Positions 35,550 to 44,319 of a DNA stretch of 64,000 nt are shown one piece after another (the first letter of the stretch is position 1; each line of letters begins with the position of its first letter). The stretch spans positions 930,001 through 994,000 of the forward strand of contig NZ_CP078143.1 of assembly GCF_019891395.1 (NCBI RefSeq). Direction: 5' to 3'. Source of the stretch: Nitratireductor kimnyeongensis. Lineage in GTDB: Bacteria; Pseudomonadota; Alphaproteobacteria; Rhizobiales; Rhizobiaceae. A model generated the notes under the pieces. It was not told where the DNA came from and made no database searches. It saw only the letters and a list, made by a program, of their open reading frames with translations. The position numbers and the translations under genes are program-made.

Positions 35550-36773
35550 TCATGACTGGCTGCCGGAATTGTCGGCAATGACGCTTTCACGCAGGAGCCT
35601 CAGAACATCCGGGTCAGCCGACTGCACACGGCTCCAATTGGCGATGAAGGGCGTTTCCATCGGGTGCTCCAGAAAGGTGTGTCCCGCCTCGACGATGTTC
35701 GCGGCGAAGAGCTCGACAGCCTTCTCTTCCTTGTGGCGGTCCACATGCAGACCATTCATGATGGCGTCGTTGTAGTATCGTTCGATGAGATCCAGAGCGA
35801 GCCGGTAGTAAGTGGCCTTGAGCGTGCGGAAATGCTCCTGGCTGAAGACCATGCCGTCGGTGGCAAGCTTGCGGAAGATCGCCTTGGATATGTCAATCGA
35901 CATGCGCGAAAGCCCGCGCGCGGCATCCTCTGCCGACAGCGGCTGGTGCTTGTGATCGTAGCGGTCGCAGATGTCCACCTGGCAGACGGAGTGGCGACCG
36001 AGATTGCGCCAGACCTCGGAGAGAACGCCGATCTCCAGCCCCCAGTCGGAAGGAATGCGGATGTCCGGGAGGATGGACGTACGCATGGCAAATTCGCCCG
36101 CCAGCGGATAGCGGAAAGCCTGCAGATAGTCGACATAATCGCTGTGGCCGAAGGTGCGCTGCAACGCCTGCAAAAGCGGCGCAATCAAGAGCCGGCTGAC
36201 CCGGCCATTCAGTTTTCCATCGGCGATGCGGGGGTAATATCCCTTGCAGAACTGGTAGGGAAAAGACGGATTGGCCAGCGGATAGACAAGCCGCATGAGC
36301 ATTTCGCGCGAATAGGTGGTGATGTCGCAATCATGCAGAGCCACCACGTCGCTGTCCTGGCAGGCGATCGTATAGCCCATGCAATACCAGACATTCCGCC
36401 CCTTGCCCGGCTCTTCGGGCGCAAGGCCAAGCTCGACCAGCCGTTGCTGGACGGCCTTTAACCTTGATCCGTCATTCCACAGGATCGAGTGTTTTTGCGG
36501 CAGACGGGAGAAGTAATCCCGGGCGAAACGAAATTGTTGTTCGTCTGCCCGGTCCAGGCCTATGACGATGTGGTTGATGTAATCCACCTGGCAGAGCTCA
36601 TCGACGATTTTGCCAAGCGCTGGGGCTTCAAGCTCTGAAAAGAGCGACGGCAGAATGAGCGTGATCTTGCGCCGAGTAGAAAAAAGGTTGAGCTGCCGCT
36701 CCATCTCTTCAGGTGTGGTGGTGCCCAGATTGTGCAGTGTTGCGACACTGCCGCTCTGCTGGAAATCCGACAT
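35550..36773 (-). CDS. gpgS: Glucosyl-3-phosphoglycerate synthase
   Basis: A 407-residue cytoplasmic glycosyltransferase of the GT81 type. It makes glucosyl-3-phosphoglycerate from an NDP-glucose and 3-phosphoglycerate. Seen: KITLILPSLFSELEAPALG near residue 36, the metal-binding ALHDCDI (145-151), and SDWGLEIGVLSEVWRN near 243. The 15-nt gap to the phosphatase gene and the shared strand place it in the same operon. The identification rests on matching the whole-length pattern of GpgS, supported by its neighbours. Confidence 0.82.
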   Translation of the reverse strand: MSDFQQSGSVATLHNLGTTTPEEMERQLNLFSTRRKITLILPSLFSELEAPALGKIVDELCQVDYINHIVIGLDRADEQQFRFARDYFSRLPQKHSILWNDGSRLKAVQQRLVELGLAPEEPGKGRNVWYCMGYTIACQDSDVVALHDCDITTYSREMLMRLVYPLANPSFPYQFCKGYYPRIADGKLNGRVSRLLIAPLLQALQRTFGHSDYVDYLQAFRYPLAGEFAMRTSILPDIRIPSDWGLEIGVLSEVWRNLGRHSVCQVDICDRYDHKHQPLSAEDAARGLSRMSIDISKAIFRKLATDGMVFSQEHFRTLKATYYRLALDLIERYYNDAIMNGLHVDRHKEEKAVELFAANIVEAGHTFLEHPMETPFIANWSRVQSADPDVLRLLRESVIADNSGSQS

Positions 36774-36787
36774 GACTTTCCTCCCCG

Positions 36788-37582
36788 CTATTCAATCTCT
36801 TCCAGCACTGCGAGCATTTCCTCGTTCCAGCCTGCCGGCCCCGCGAGACGCGCCTTTCTCAGCACCTGACTTCCACCACGCGCGATCTTGCCGATGCCCG
36901 GATGGGCAGGGTTAGGAATTTCAACAGCAATGTCCACGCTTTCCAGCATGTCCCTGTCATTCGGCGCATCGCCAAGTGCCACACTGACAACCGGAACGCG
37001 TTTGTCTTCGAGTCGCGCCAAAAGCTCTCTGACCCTCTGCCCCTTCGTTCCGCCGAATGAGAGCGTGGCGAACCGCCCGCCCTTCTGGACATGCACACCC
37101 AATCTGTTCAGCGCGTTGCAAAACGCGGTGAACCCCTCTTCCGTTCCGCTCCAGATGCCCGGTTCAGAATATTCACGCTGTTTGGCCAGTTGCGCTGCCT
37201 CCAGGCTCAAGCCTGTTCGGGCCGCCACCTCCCGCGCGTCCCAATCCGAGAACCCGGCATAGGATCGCCGCAATTCATCCGGCAGCGCATCAAGATGCCC
37301 GATGAGCTCCTCGTAGCGGCTCCTGCTGTCATGTTGGCTGCCCCTCTCGGAAGCAAGGATGCCGGCACCATTTTCCACGATGGCGGGACAGTGAGCGAAA
37401 TCCAACGCACGACGCAGCGGCGCGATTTCGGCAGCCGTTTTGCTGGAGGCAAGAATGAGCGCGCCAAAGCGGGCGCGAAGCGCCTTTATCGCAGGCAGAG
37501 CGGGTGTGAAATCATAGGTCTCGTGATCCAGCAAGGTTCCATCCAGATCGCTGAACACGACGAGACGCGGCCGGATTATCAT
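36788..37582 (-). CDS. Glucosyl/mannosyl-3-phosphoglycerate phosphatase (HAD family)
   Basis: A 264-residue HAD phosphatase that would dephosphorylate glucosyl-3-phosphoglycerate to glucosylglycerate. HAD motif I is VVFSDLDGTLLDHE (nucleophile Asp12), motif II is LILASSK, and motif IV is VALGDAPNDRDML. The cap domain and length match mannosyl-3-phosphoglycerate phosphatases, whose relatives also act on the glucosyl form. An earlier ATG at 37684 would overlap the phosphorylase gene by about 100 nt; the 37582 start overlaps it by 4 nt. Confidence 0.82.
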   Translation of the reverse strand: MIIRPRLVVFSDLDGTLLDHETYDFTPALPAIKALRARFGALILASSKTAAEIAPLRRALDFAHCPAIVENGAGILASERGSQHDSRSRYEELIGHLDALPDELRRSYAGFSDWDAREVAARTGLSLEAAQLAKQREYSEPGIWSGTEEGFTAFCNALNRLGVHVQKGGRFATLSFGGTKGQRVRELLARLEDKRVPVVSVALGDAPNDRDMLESVDIAVEIPNPAHPGIGKIARGGSQVLRKARLAGPAGWNEEMLAVLEEIE

Positions 37583-39360
37583 GCAGAAGCTTGCCTGTTT
37601 GAGATCCACCGCGTCTGGTAGGGAGCAAATGCAATCTCGCCGGAAAGCTGTGCCACCGGCTCCCCCGTAAGGAGATCGCACCATGCATCGCCCTCGATCA
37701 GATTGAGGGCCATGGGGGGAATGGAGCGCGGCTCTGCCGTGAGATTGGAAACGGCAAAGATGCTTTGCGCGCGGTCAAGGCTCTGACGCCAGAAGCCGAA
37801 AAAGGCCTCGCCGAGTTGGAGCGTGAATTGCGTGGCATTGGGATGGAAAGCGGGTTGCACTGATCGCACACGCACCATCTCCTTCAGCCGCGAAAGGGTA
37901 CGGGCGGAGAGTGTGTCTGGGTCATCAAGCTCCTTGCGCAGCATCGCGTAGTCCAGGCGCTTTCGATTGATCGCCCGATTGTAGCCCAGCTTTTCGACGC
38001 CGTCATAGTCGTTGCGCGTTGCAAGGAGGGAATGAATGTAGAACGCAGGAATGCCCTCCAACCCCATGACAATGGCCTGGCTGCACAGAAAGCGTTCCAC
38101 CTGCAGATCGTCGGTTCCTTCATGGGTTCCTGCAAAGGCATCGAAGAGCGCCACATTCAGTTCATAGGGCCGGTCGCCATCGGGGCGGGCATAATAGGAC
38201 ACACGGCCACCAAAACCCTGCACCGTGTCGATGACCTGCAGCATCTCTTCTTCAGGAATGAGACCTTCGGCGGGTCGCAGGCCAATGCCATCATGAGAGG
38301 CGGAGAAATTGAAATAGGCACAGCCGAGCTGCGCCGGCGGCATCGCCATCTGCCAGGCGTTGAGATATTTCGACGTGCCGCCCAACAACGCATGGAGAAG
38401 AAGTGGCGGCAGCGCGAAATTGTAGATCATGTGCGCTTCGTTGCGATTGCCGAAATAGCTGAGGTTCTCGACATTTGGGACATTGGTCTCGGTGATGAGA
38501 ACAATCGGCTCCTCGCGGTAATCGCACAGAAGCCGGATAAGGCGAATGATCTCATGCGTCTGGCGCAGATGGATGCAGCGTGTGCCGATCTCCTTCCAGA
38601 GGAAGGCCACCGCGTCGAGGCGAATAGTGCGCACGCCACGCTCTATATGATCGCGGATGATATCGAGAAACTCGAAAAGGACACGCGGATTGGAAAAATC
38701 GAAATCCACCTGATCGTGACTGAAAGTGCACCAGACATGCTTGGTGCCGTTCTCGGTTTCAAACGCGCGCAGGAGCGGATGGGTGCGGGGCCGCACCACC
38801 GCACTCAGATCATCATCAGGGTTTGCCACCTTGAAGAACCGATCCCAAGGTTCGTGGCCCTGCAGGAAATCCGAGAACATGCGGCTCTGGCTGGAGCAAT
38901 GGTTCATCACCAGATCGGACATGAGACGGAAATGGCCGGCGATGCGCGAAACATCGGCCCAGTCGCCCAACTGGCTGTTCACCTCACGATAATCGGTGAC
39001 GGCGAACCCATCATCCGAGGTGAAAGGAAAAAAGGGCAGGATGTGAATGCCGGTGAAAACGCCCGCCAGATAGCGCTCGGAAAAATCGTGCAAGAGATCG
39101 AGCGGCTTGTGTTCGCCATCCACCAGCGTGTTGCCATAGGTGATGACGTAGTTGTCCTTTTCGCTCCAAAGGGAGTTCGCCGGCACGCGGCCACGTCTGC
39201 GCGGCCTGCCGGCTTGACCGAAAAAAGCCTCCAGCGCCTGTTCGGCGAGCGCATGGCGATCATGCTGTGGATAAATGGAGCCAAGGAGCTGGCCGAGACC
39301 GTTCTGCAATCTGGCGGGCGCCATAGCCCGCGCGCTCACTTCTGCTCCCGTGTCTCTCAT
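37579..39360 (-). CDS. GH13_18 phosphorylase, probable glucosylglycerate phosphorylase
   Basis: A 593-residue sucrose-phosphorylase-family enzyme. The nucleophile is Asp249 in RTIRLDAVAFLWKEIGT, and the acid/base is Glu291 in LITETNVPN. GIHILPFFPFTSDDGFAVTDY near 104 and VMNHCSSQSRMF near 151 follow the GH13 layout. The subfamily includes glucosylglycerate phosphorylase, which splits glucosylglycerate with phosphate into glucose-1-phosphate and glycerate. The two downstream genes make glucosylglycerate, which strongly favours this over sucrose. It is the first gene of the operon. Confidence 0.82.
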   Translation of the reverse strand: MRDTGAEVSARAMAPARLQNGLGQLLGSIYPQHDRHALAEQALEAFFGQAGRPRRRGRVPANSLWSEKDNYVITYGNTLVDGEHKPLDLLHDFSERYLAGVFTGIHILPFFPFTSDDGFAVTDYREVNSQLGDWADVSRIAGHFRLMSDLVMNHCSSQSRMFSDFLQGHEPWDRFFKVANPDDDLSAVVRPRTHPLLRAFETENGTKHVWCTFSHDQVDFDFSNPRVLFEFLDIIRDHIERGVRTIRLDAVAFLWKEIGTRCIHLRQTHEIIRLIRLLCDYREEPIVLITETNVPNVENLSYFGNRNEAHMIYNFALPPLLLHALLGGTSKYLNAWQMAMPPAQLGCAYFNFSASHDGIGLRPAEGLIPEEEMLQVIDTVQGFGGRVSYYARPDGDRPYELNVALFDAFAGTHEGTDDLQVERFLCSQAIVMGLEGIPAFYIHSLLATRNDYDGVEKLGYNRAINRKRLDYAMLRKELDDPDTLSARTLSRLKEMVRVRSVQPAFHPNATQFTLQLGEAFFGFWRQSLDRAQSIFAVSNLTAEPRSIPPMALNLIEGDAWCDLLTGEPVAQLSGEIAFAPYQTRWISNRQASA

Positions 39361-39425
39361 GTGCTGAACCGGTTATGCTGCATCGCAACATGATGGCGAG
39401 GGAAACCGGTGATGGCAAGAGCCGA

Positions 39426-40136
39426 TCAGATTTCCGGCAACCACCCGCCTTCAGGGGTTGGCGTGAGAGCCGGTGTTTGAAACACGCCGACAACCCGCTC
39501 GCAAACGCCTTCGCTCCCGGCAGAAAGCGCTTCACGCCAGCGGTTCGTCTGCAACATGGCCGCACCGACGGCGACGGGCTCGATATCGCACAGTTTGAGG
39601 AGTTTCAGACCAGCCAGAATGGAGCTGCCGGTGCTGATGACATCATCCACCAGAAGCACGCGGCGACCCTCGATGAGCGGCAGCATGCGGGGGTCCACGT
39701 AAAGGCGCTTCTGCTGATCGGGGCTGGTGACGGAGCGAAGCGGAACCGAACGCTCTTCCTCATACCAGAACTTGCGCGACGTGCTGAGCGGCACATAGCG
39801 GCTGTGGCCGAGCGCACGAGCGACCTGCGAGGCGAGCGTCAGGCCGAGAGTGGGCAAGCCGACGACAACATCCGGCCTGAAGGCCGACGCCTTTTCGGCC
39901 AGCGCCTTTGCCAGCGCATCGGAAACGGCGAAGCTTGCCTGATTGACGATGAGTGAGGCAAGCGCCCGCTCGCCGCCTGAAAGAACGCGGATCGGCAGGC
40001 CGAGCTGACGCCCGTCGGGCAGCTCTGCGGGGAAGAACCCCTTATGGCCGCCGCGCGGCGCGCGCTCAAAGGTCCCTGCCGGTTCGAGCTCCTGCCAGAA
40101 TGCCTGGGGATCGATCTGGAAATCGGAATGCGTCAT
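39426..40136 (-). CDS. Type I phosphoribosyltransferase
   Basis: A 236-residue phosphoribosyltransferase. The PRPP loop RRVLLVDDVISTGSSILAG has two acidic residues before the TGSS turn, near residue 165. An upstream strand is DVVVGLPTLGLTLASQVARALG near 88. Such enzymes add ribose phosphate to a purine or pyrimidine base. The nearby nucleoside hydrolase and adenine deaminase genes suggest purine-base salvage. It lies 66 nt upstream of the phosphorylase gene on the same strand and may share its transcript. The exact base is unknown. Confidence 0.82.
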   Translation of the reverse strand: MTHSDFQIDPQAFWQELEPAGTFERAPRGGHKGFFPAELPDGRQLGLPIRVLSGGERALASLIVNQASFAVSDALAKALAEKASAFRPDVVVGLPTLGLTLASQVARALGHSRYVPLSTSRKFWYEEERSVPLRSVTSPDQQKRLYVDPRMLPLIEGRRVLLVDDVISTGSSILAGLKLLKLCDIEPVAVGAAMLQTNRWREALSAGSEGVCERVVGVFQTPALTPTPEGGWLPEI

Positions 40137-40282
40137 TGTCTGCCGAAAGGCCCCGCGTTAAGAAAGAGCTGTTTTCACCTTGGATTTCTGTTTCCGGACA
40201 GAGCAACGATCTCCACGCCGGCCGCCATGCTGCGGAAGGCACCTTTTATCCGGGCAGACGCATGAATGGAAAGGGCGTATTG

Positions 40283-41452
40283 ATGGCTGTTAACGAGGAT
40301 GTTCGCGCGGAGCTCGATTTTCTCGTCGCATTGCGGCGCGATCTGCACGCCCATCCCGAACTGGGCTTCGAGGAAGAGCGCACCAGCCAGATCGTCGCCG
40401 AACATCTGACAGAGACCGGCATGAAGGTGCATCGTGGCCTTGGCGGCACCGGCGTGGTGGGCACGCTGACGGTGGGCAATGGCCCGCGCACCATCGGCCT
40501 GCGCGCCGATATGGACGCGCTCGCTATGCCTGAAACCGCCGACCGCCCCTACAAATCCACCGTACCCGGCAAGATGCATGCCTGCGGGCATGACGGACAC
40601 ACGACGCTGCTTCTGGGCGCGGCGCGCGAACTGGCGCGCACGCGCAATTTCACCGGCACGGTGCATTTCATCTTTCAGCCGGCGGAAGAAGGCCGTGGTG
40701 GCGCAAAGCGCATGGTGGAGGATGGTCTTTTCGAGCTTTTCCCCTGCGATGCGGTCTATGGCCTGCACAACATGCCCGGCCTCGACACCGACGAGATGGC
40801 CGTGGTGGCCGGCCCGCAGCTTGCCTCTTCCGACAGCTGGCAGGTGCGCTTTCGCGGTGTCGGCACCCATGGCGCAAAACCGCATCTGGGCAAGGACCCG
40901 GTGACGGCGGGCGGGCATTTTCTTGCAAGCCTGCAGACGATTGTCGGCCGCGTGGTGGACCCGTTGCAGCCCGCCGTGGTGAGCGCCTGCTCGGTGCAGG
41001 CGGGCGACCCCAATGCGCTCAACGTGATCCCCGATTTCATCGACATCGCCGGAACCGCCCGCGCCTACACCCCGCGCGTGCGCGACCAGCTGGAAGAAGA
41101 GATCGGCCGGCTGGCCAACGGCGTGGCTGCGATGTTCGGCATCGAGGCGGAATACCGCTTCATCCGCCGCATTCCCCCCGTGGTGAACGATGCGGACGCG
41201 ACGGCGCGCGCACTGGCGGCGGCGCAGGCCGTGTGTGGCGACAAGGTGCGCACCGACTTTCCGCCTTCGACGGCGGGCGACGATTTTGCGTTTTTCTCGC
41301 AAGATGTGCCGGGCGCCTATGTGTGGCTCGGCAATGGCCCGGCGGTGGATGGCGCGCTGCACCACAACACTGCCTATGACTTCAATGACGGGGCGATCAG
41401 CACCGGCGTAAAATTCTGGACGACGCTGGTGGAGCAGGAACTGGCGGCCTGA
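40283..41452 (+). CDS. M20D-family amidohydrolase (hippurate-hydrolase-like)
   Basis: A 389-residue zinc-dependent amidohydrolase. Metal and catalytic motifs are seen: LRRDLHAHPELGFEE near residue 18, LRADMDALAMPE near 78, HACGHDGHTTLLLGAA near 103, and FIFQPAEEGRGGAKRM near 137. The family removes N-acyl groups from amino acids (hippurate, N-acetyl-ornithine-like, IAA conjugates). AAAGGG about 8 nt upstream favours the ATG at 40283 over one 21 nt earlier. It stands alone on the plus strand between leftward operons. Confidence 0.88.
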   Translation: MAVNEDVRAELDFLVALRRDLHAHPELGFEEERTSQIVAEHLTETGMKVHRGLGGTGVVGTLTVGNGPRTIGLRADMDALAMPETADRPYKSTVPGKMHACGHDGHTTLLLGAARELARTRNFTGTVHFIFQPAEEGRGGAKRMVEDGLFELFPCDAVYGLHNMPGLDTDEMAVVAGPQLASSDSWQVRFRGVGTHGAKPHLGKDPVTAGGHFLASLQTIVGRVVDPLQPAVVSACSVQAGDPNALNVIPDFIDIAGTARAYTPRVRDQLEEEIGRLANGVAAMFGIEAEYRFIRRIPPVVNDADATARALAAAQAVCGDKVRTDFPPSTAGDDFAFFSQDVPGAYVWLGNGPAVDGALHHNTAYDFNDGAISTGVKFWTTLVEQELAA

Positions 41453-41470
41453 TTTTTGATGTGGGGCGCA

Positions 41471-41584
41471 TGCCCCTCATCCGCCTGCCGGCACCTTCTC
41501 CCCGCATGCGGGGAGAAGGAAGAAGTGGCACGGTCTATGCACCTTCTCCCCATTTACGGGGAGAAGGTGAGGATGAGGGGCGAG
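41471..41584. repeat. Double-hairpin intergenic repeat element
   Basis: The element is bounded by CCCCTCAT (41473-41480) and its complement ATGAGGGG (41573-41580). It contains a perfect 26-bp palindrome at 41494-41519 (arms CCTTCTCCCCGCA/TGCGGGGAGAAGG). A second hairpin pairs 41540-41551 with 41558-41569 (arms CACCTTCTCCCC/GGGGAGAAGGTG). The two hairpins share their CCTTCTCCCC arms. Elements with this CCTTCTCCCC...GGGGAGAAGG pattern are common between genes in Mesorhizobium-like genomes. Here it separates convergent genes and may also end both transcripts. Confidence 0.7.
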
Positions 41585-41610
41585 CGCTGACCTGAAAACG
41601 CAGGCAATGC

Positions 41611-43389
41611 CTATCCCAGTACCTCGAGAACCGGCGTTTCCAGAACGGCGGGGCGTGCATTGTCGGCAATGCCGAGATCGGTCTGGTGCGGGCCGGCATT
41701 ACAGGCGAGCGTCGCGCCGAAACAGGCCTTGAACACCAGATAGGGCGGCTCCCAGTCGACAATGCCGTCCATGGCGGAGCGCAGGGCCGTGAAGCCCGCC
41801 GCCACATCGGACAGCGGTTCATCGGAGACGAGACCCGACAGAGGCAGCGCCAGAGAGGCGACGATGCGACCGCCCTGCGCAACGGCCATGCCGCCGCCGG
41901 CCTCGATCACCCAGTTGGCCGCTGCCGCTACATCTTCCTCATTGCCGCCGAAAACCGTGACGTTGTGGCTGTCGTGCGAAACCGTGGTGCAGAACGCGCC
42001 ACGCCAGGAACCCCAGCCGGTGAGATAGCCCACGCGCGGAATGGCCGGCGCGCGGCCATGACGGTGGATGACGCTGATGAGCGTCGCGCCTTCGGGCGGC
42101 ACGACGAAACCATCGCGCACCGAGGTCTCCGCCTCGCCCCACTCCGTGAAGCGGGGGCGGTGAATGGTGGCGACGCGAACGCGCTCCCCTTCCGCCCGGA
42201 CGCGAAAATCATCGGGCGTGAAAATGGGGCATTTGATCGAGCCTTTGAGCGGCGCGGTGGAATGTACCTTCACCGGAGCGGTCAAAGCGCCATCGCGCGC
42301 GACCACGACGCCATTGGCGATGACGGCGGCGGCGCGGACATTCTCCAGATCGTCGAACAGTGCGATGTCAGCGCGGCGGCCTGCGGCGACAAGGCCGAGA
42401 TCGGGGCGCGCGAGCCGGTGCGCGGCATTGAGCGTTGCGGCCTGAATGGCCCAGGGGGCCTGCATGCCGTAACGCACCAGACGGCGCGCCACATCGTCAA
42501 GCCCGCCTTCGTTGAGAAGTGAATCCGGGAAAACGTCGTCGGTGCAGAGCGTGACCGTGGAAGGCAGATGCCCGAGCGCGTTCAGCGCCTCGACGAATTC
42601 CGGCAGAAGATGATCGTGCGAGCCGCGCATCTCGATGGCGAGACCGGCGCGCAGCTTGGCCATCAGATCATCGCCGGAGACGAGTTCGTGATCGGAGCTG
42701 ACGCCTGAGGCCATGAAGGCGTTGAGGTCTGCGCCTTTGAGGCTGCGGGCATGGCCGAAAACGGGCTTGCCGCTTTCAAGACCGGCCTGCACCACATCGC
42801 GCATGGGCGCGGTGCGGTCGATGACGCCGCGCATGTTCATGACTTCGGCAACGCCGCCAATGCCGGGACGCGCCAGCATGTCGGCAAGCTCCGCCCCGCC
42901 GAAATCGGCTCCGGACATTTCAAGGCCGGGGGCTGCCGGAACACAGGACGGCGCGAGCACGATCATGCGCAGCGGAAGATCGGCTGCCGCCTCCAGCGCC
43001 CAGATGACGCCATCGAGCCCGTGCACATTGGCGAATTCGTGAGGGTCCCACTGAACGGTGGTGACGCCGCGCGGCAGGACGGCCTCTGCATATGCGGCCG
43101 GCGTGATCATGGAGCTTTCCACATGCATATGCATGTCAATCAGGCCGGGCGTGACGATGAGCCCTTCCGCCTCGATGATCTCGGCTGCATCGTCGCGCAG
43201 GCCTTGATCGTGGACGCTGGCGATGAGCGCGCCGACAATGCCGATATCGGCGGAACGCAGTTCGCCGGTAACCGCATCAAGCAGCGTGCCGCCGCGAATG
43301 AGAAGATCGAAAGGCGCATCGCCGCGCGCGGCGGCAACGGCGCGATCGCGCAGGGCTGGATCGTTCAGGTCCTGGGTTTCGGCGGTCAT
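41611..43389 (-). CDS. ade: Adenine deaminase
   Basis: A 592-residue metal-dependent deaminase that converts adenine to hypoxanthine plus ammonia. Amidohydrolase features: GLIVTPGLIDMHMHVESSMITP with the HMH metal site near residue 85, WDPHEFANVHGLDG near 115, GHARSLKGADLNAF near 213, and TLCTDDVFPDSLL near 283. The C-terminal half has the adenine-deaminase-specific domain. The start overlaps the nucleoside hydrolase stop by 4 nt. Following an importer and a nucleoside hydrolase, it completes a route adenosine to adenine to hypoxanthine. Confidence 0.92.
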   Translation of the reverse strand: MTAETQDLNDPALRDRAVAAARGDAPFDLLIRGGTLLDAVTGELRSADIGIVGALIASVHDQGLRDDAAEIIEAEGLIVTPGLIDMHMHVESSMITPAAYAEAVLPRGVTTVQWDPHEFANVHGLDGVIWALEAAADLPLRMIVLAPSCVPAAPGLEMSGADFGGAELADMLARPGIGGVAEVMNMRGVIDRTAPMRDVVQAGLESGKPVFGHARSLKGADLNAFMASGVSSDHELVSGDDLMAKLRAGLAIEMRGSHDHLLPEFVEALNALGHLPSTVTLCTDDVFPDSLLNEGGLDDVARRLVRYGMQAPWAIQAATLNAAHRLARPDLGLVAAGRRADIALFDDLENVRAAAVIANGVVVARDGALTAPVKVHSTAPLKGSIKCPIFTPDDFRVRAEGERVRVATIHRPRFTEWGEAETSVRDGFVVPPEGATLISVIHRHGRAPAIPRVGYLTGWGSWRGAFCTTVSHDSHNVTVFGGNEEDVAAAANWVIEAGGGMAVAQGGRIVASLALPLSGLVSDEPLSDVAAGFTALRSAMDGIVDWEPPYLVFKACFGATLACNAGPHQTDLGIADNARPAVLETPVLEVLG

Positions 43390-44303
43390 GCGCGCGCGGC
43401 CTCCACGAGGGCGTCGAGCACCAGCGCGCGAACGCGCCGGGCATCAGCACGCATGCCCCACAGAGCGTTGGGCTTTGCGCGAGGGCTTTGATCGACAATG
43501 GTGCGGCCACGCGTGTGGGTGCCGGCAAGCTCCATCGTGACTTCCGCTTCCTGGAAGGTGAAAGCATCGGGAGCCACGAAGGCAGCGGCAGCGGTGGGAT
43601 CGTAGAGCGCCATGGCGTTGCGCCCACTATTGAGCGCGATGTCGACATAGGCGCCCAGGAGATCGGCCAGGATCTCGGCCTTCGACGTGCCGACAGCGCG
43701 GACGGTGTCCACATCTTCGGGTCCGACGAGCACCTGACGGCAGAGATCGAGATCGGCGACACGCAGCGTCACGCCACTTGCGAGGACAATGGCGACGGCC
43801 TCCGGATCGGCGAAAGCGTTGAACTCGGCGGAGGCCGTGTGGTTGCCGCGCGTCGCGCCGCCGCCCATCCAGGTGACGCTGGCGATCTTCGAGATGAGAT
43901 CGGGCCGTGCGAGCGACAGGATCGCGATGTTGGTGAGCGGCCCGAGCGCCAGGATCTCGCCCGGCGCATCGAGCCCTTCAAGCCATGCGGTCAGGGCCGC
44001 AAGCGCATCGGTGCGCGGCAGCGCATCCGCCTCGGGCAGGCTGCGCTCACGGGTGGGAATGCCGGTGGGGCCGAGAACATGAGCGGGTGTTTCCACCCCG
44101 CCAAGGATCGCCCGTTCCGCGCCGGTGTGGATCCGGAACCGCCAGCCAAGCAGCGATGCGGCTCCGGCGGCGTTGGCGCGCACCGCATCCATCGGCGCGT
44201 TGCCGAACACCAGCGAGACGCCGGCAATCGGCTTCGACGAGGCGGCGACCATCATCACCGCCAGAATGTCGTCGAAGCCCATATCCGTGTCGATCCAGAC
44301 CAA
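43386..44303 (-). CDS. Nucleoside hydrolase (IunH family)
   Basis: A 305-residue nucleoside hydrolase that cleaves ribonucleosides to base and ribose. The calcium-binding motif is at the extreme N-terminus (WIDTDMGFDDILAV, residues 3-16), with VTWMGGGATRGN near 165 and SAEFNAFADPEAV near 180. The start is probably TTG at 44303: AAGGAG lies 8 nt upstream, whereas the GTG at 44312 would sit directly against it. A longer ATG reading to 44429 would run inside the ATPase gene. It overlaps the adenine deaminase gene by 4 nt. Confidence 0.87.
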   Translation of the reverse strand: MVWIDTDMGFDDILAVMMVAASSKPIAGVSLVFGNAPMDAVRANAAGAASLLGWRFRIHTGAERAILGGVETPAHVLGPTGIPTRERSLPEADALPRTDALAALTAWLEGLDAPGEILALGPLTNIAILSLARPDLISKIASVTWMGGGATRGNHTASAEFNAFADPEAVAIVLASGVTLRVADLDLCRQVLVGPEDVDTVRAVGTSKAEILADLLGAYVDIALNSGRNAMALYDPTAAAAFVAPDAFTFQEAEVTMELAGTHTRGRTIVDQSPRAKPNALWGMRADARRVRALVLDALVEAARA

Positions 44304-44319
44304 GGCGGACACTCCTTTT

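Noticed and set aside
38032..39393. 453-codon plus-strand frame opposite the phosphorylase
   Set aside because: Shadow frame; the minus-strand GH13_18 gene with catalytic residues explains the region.
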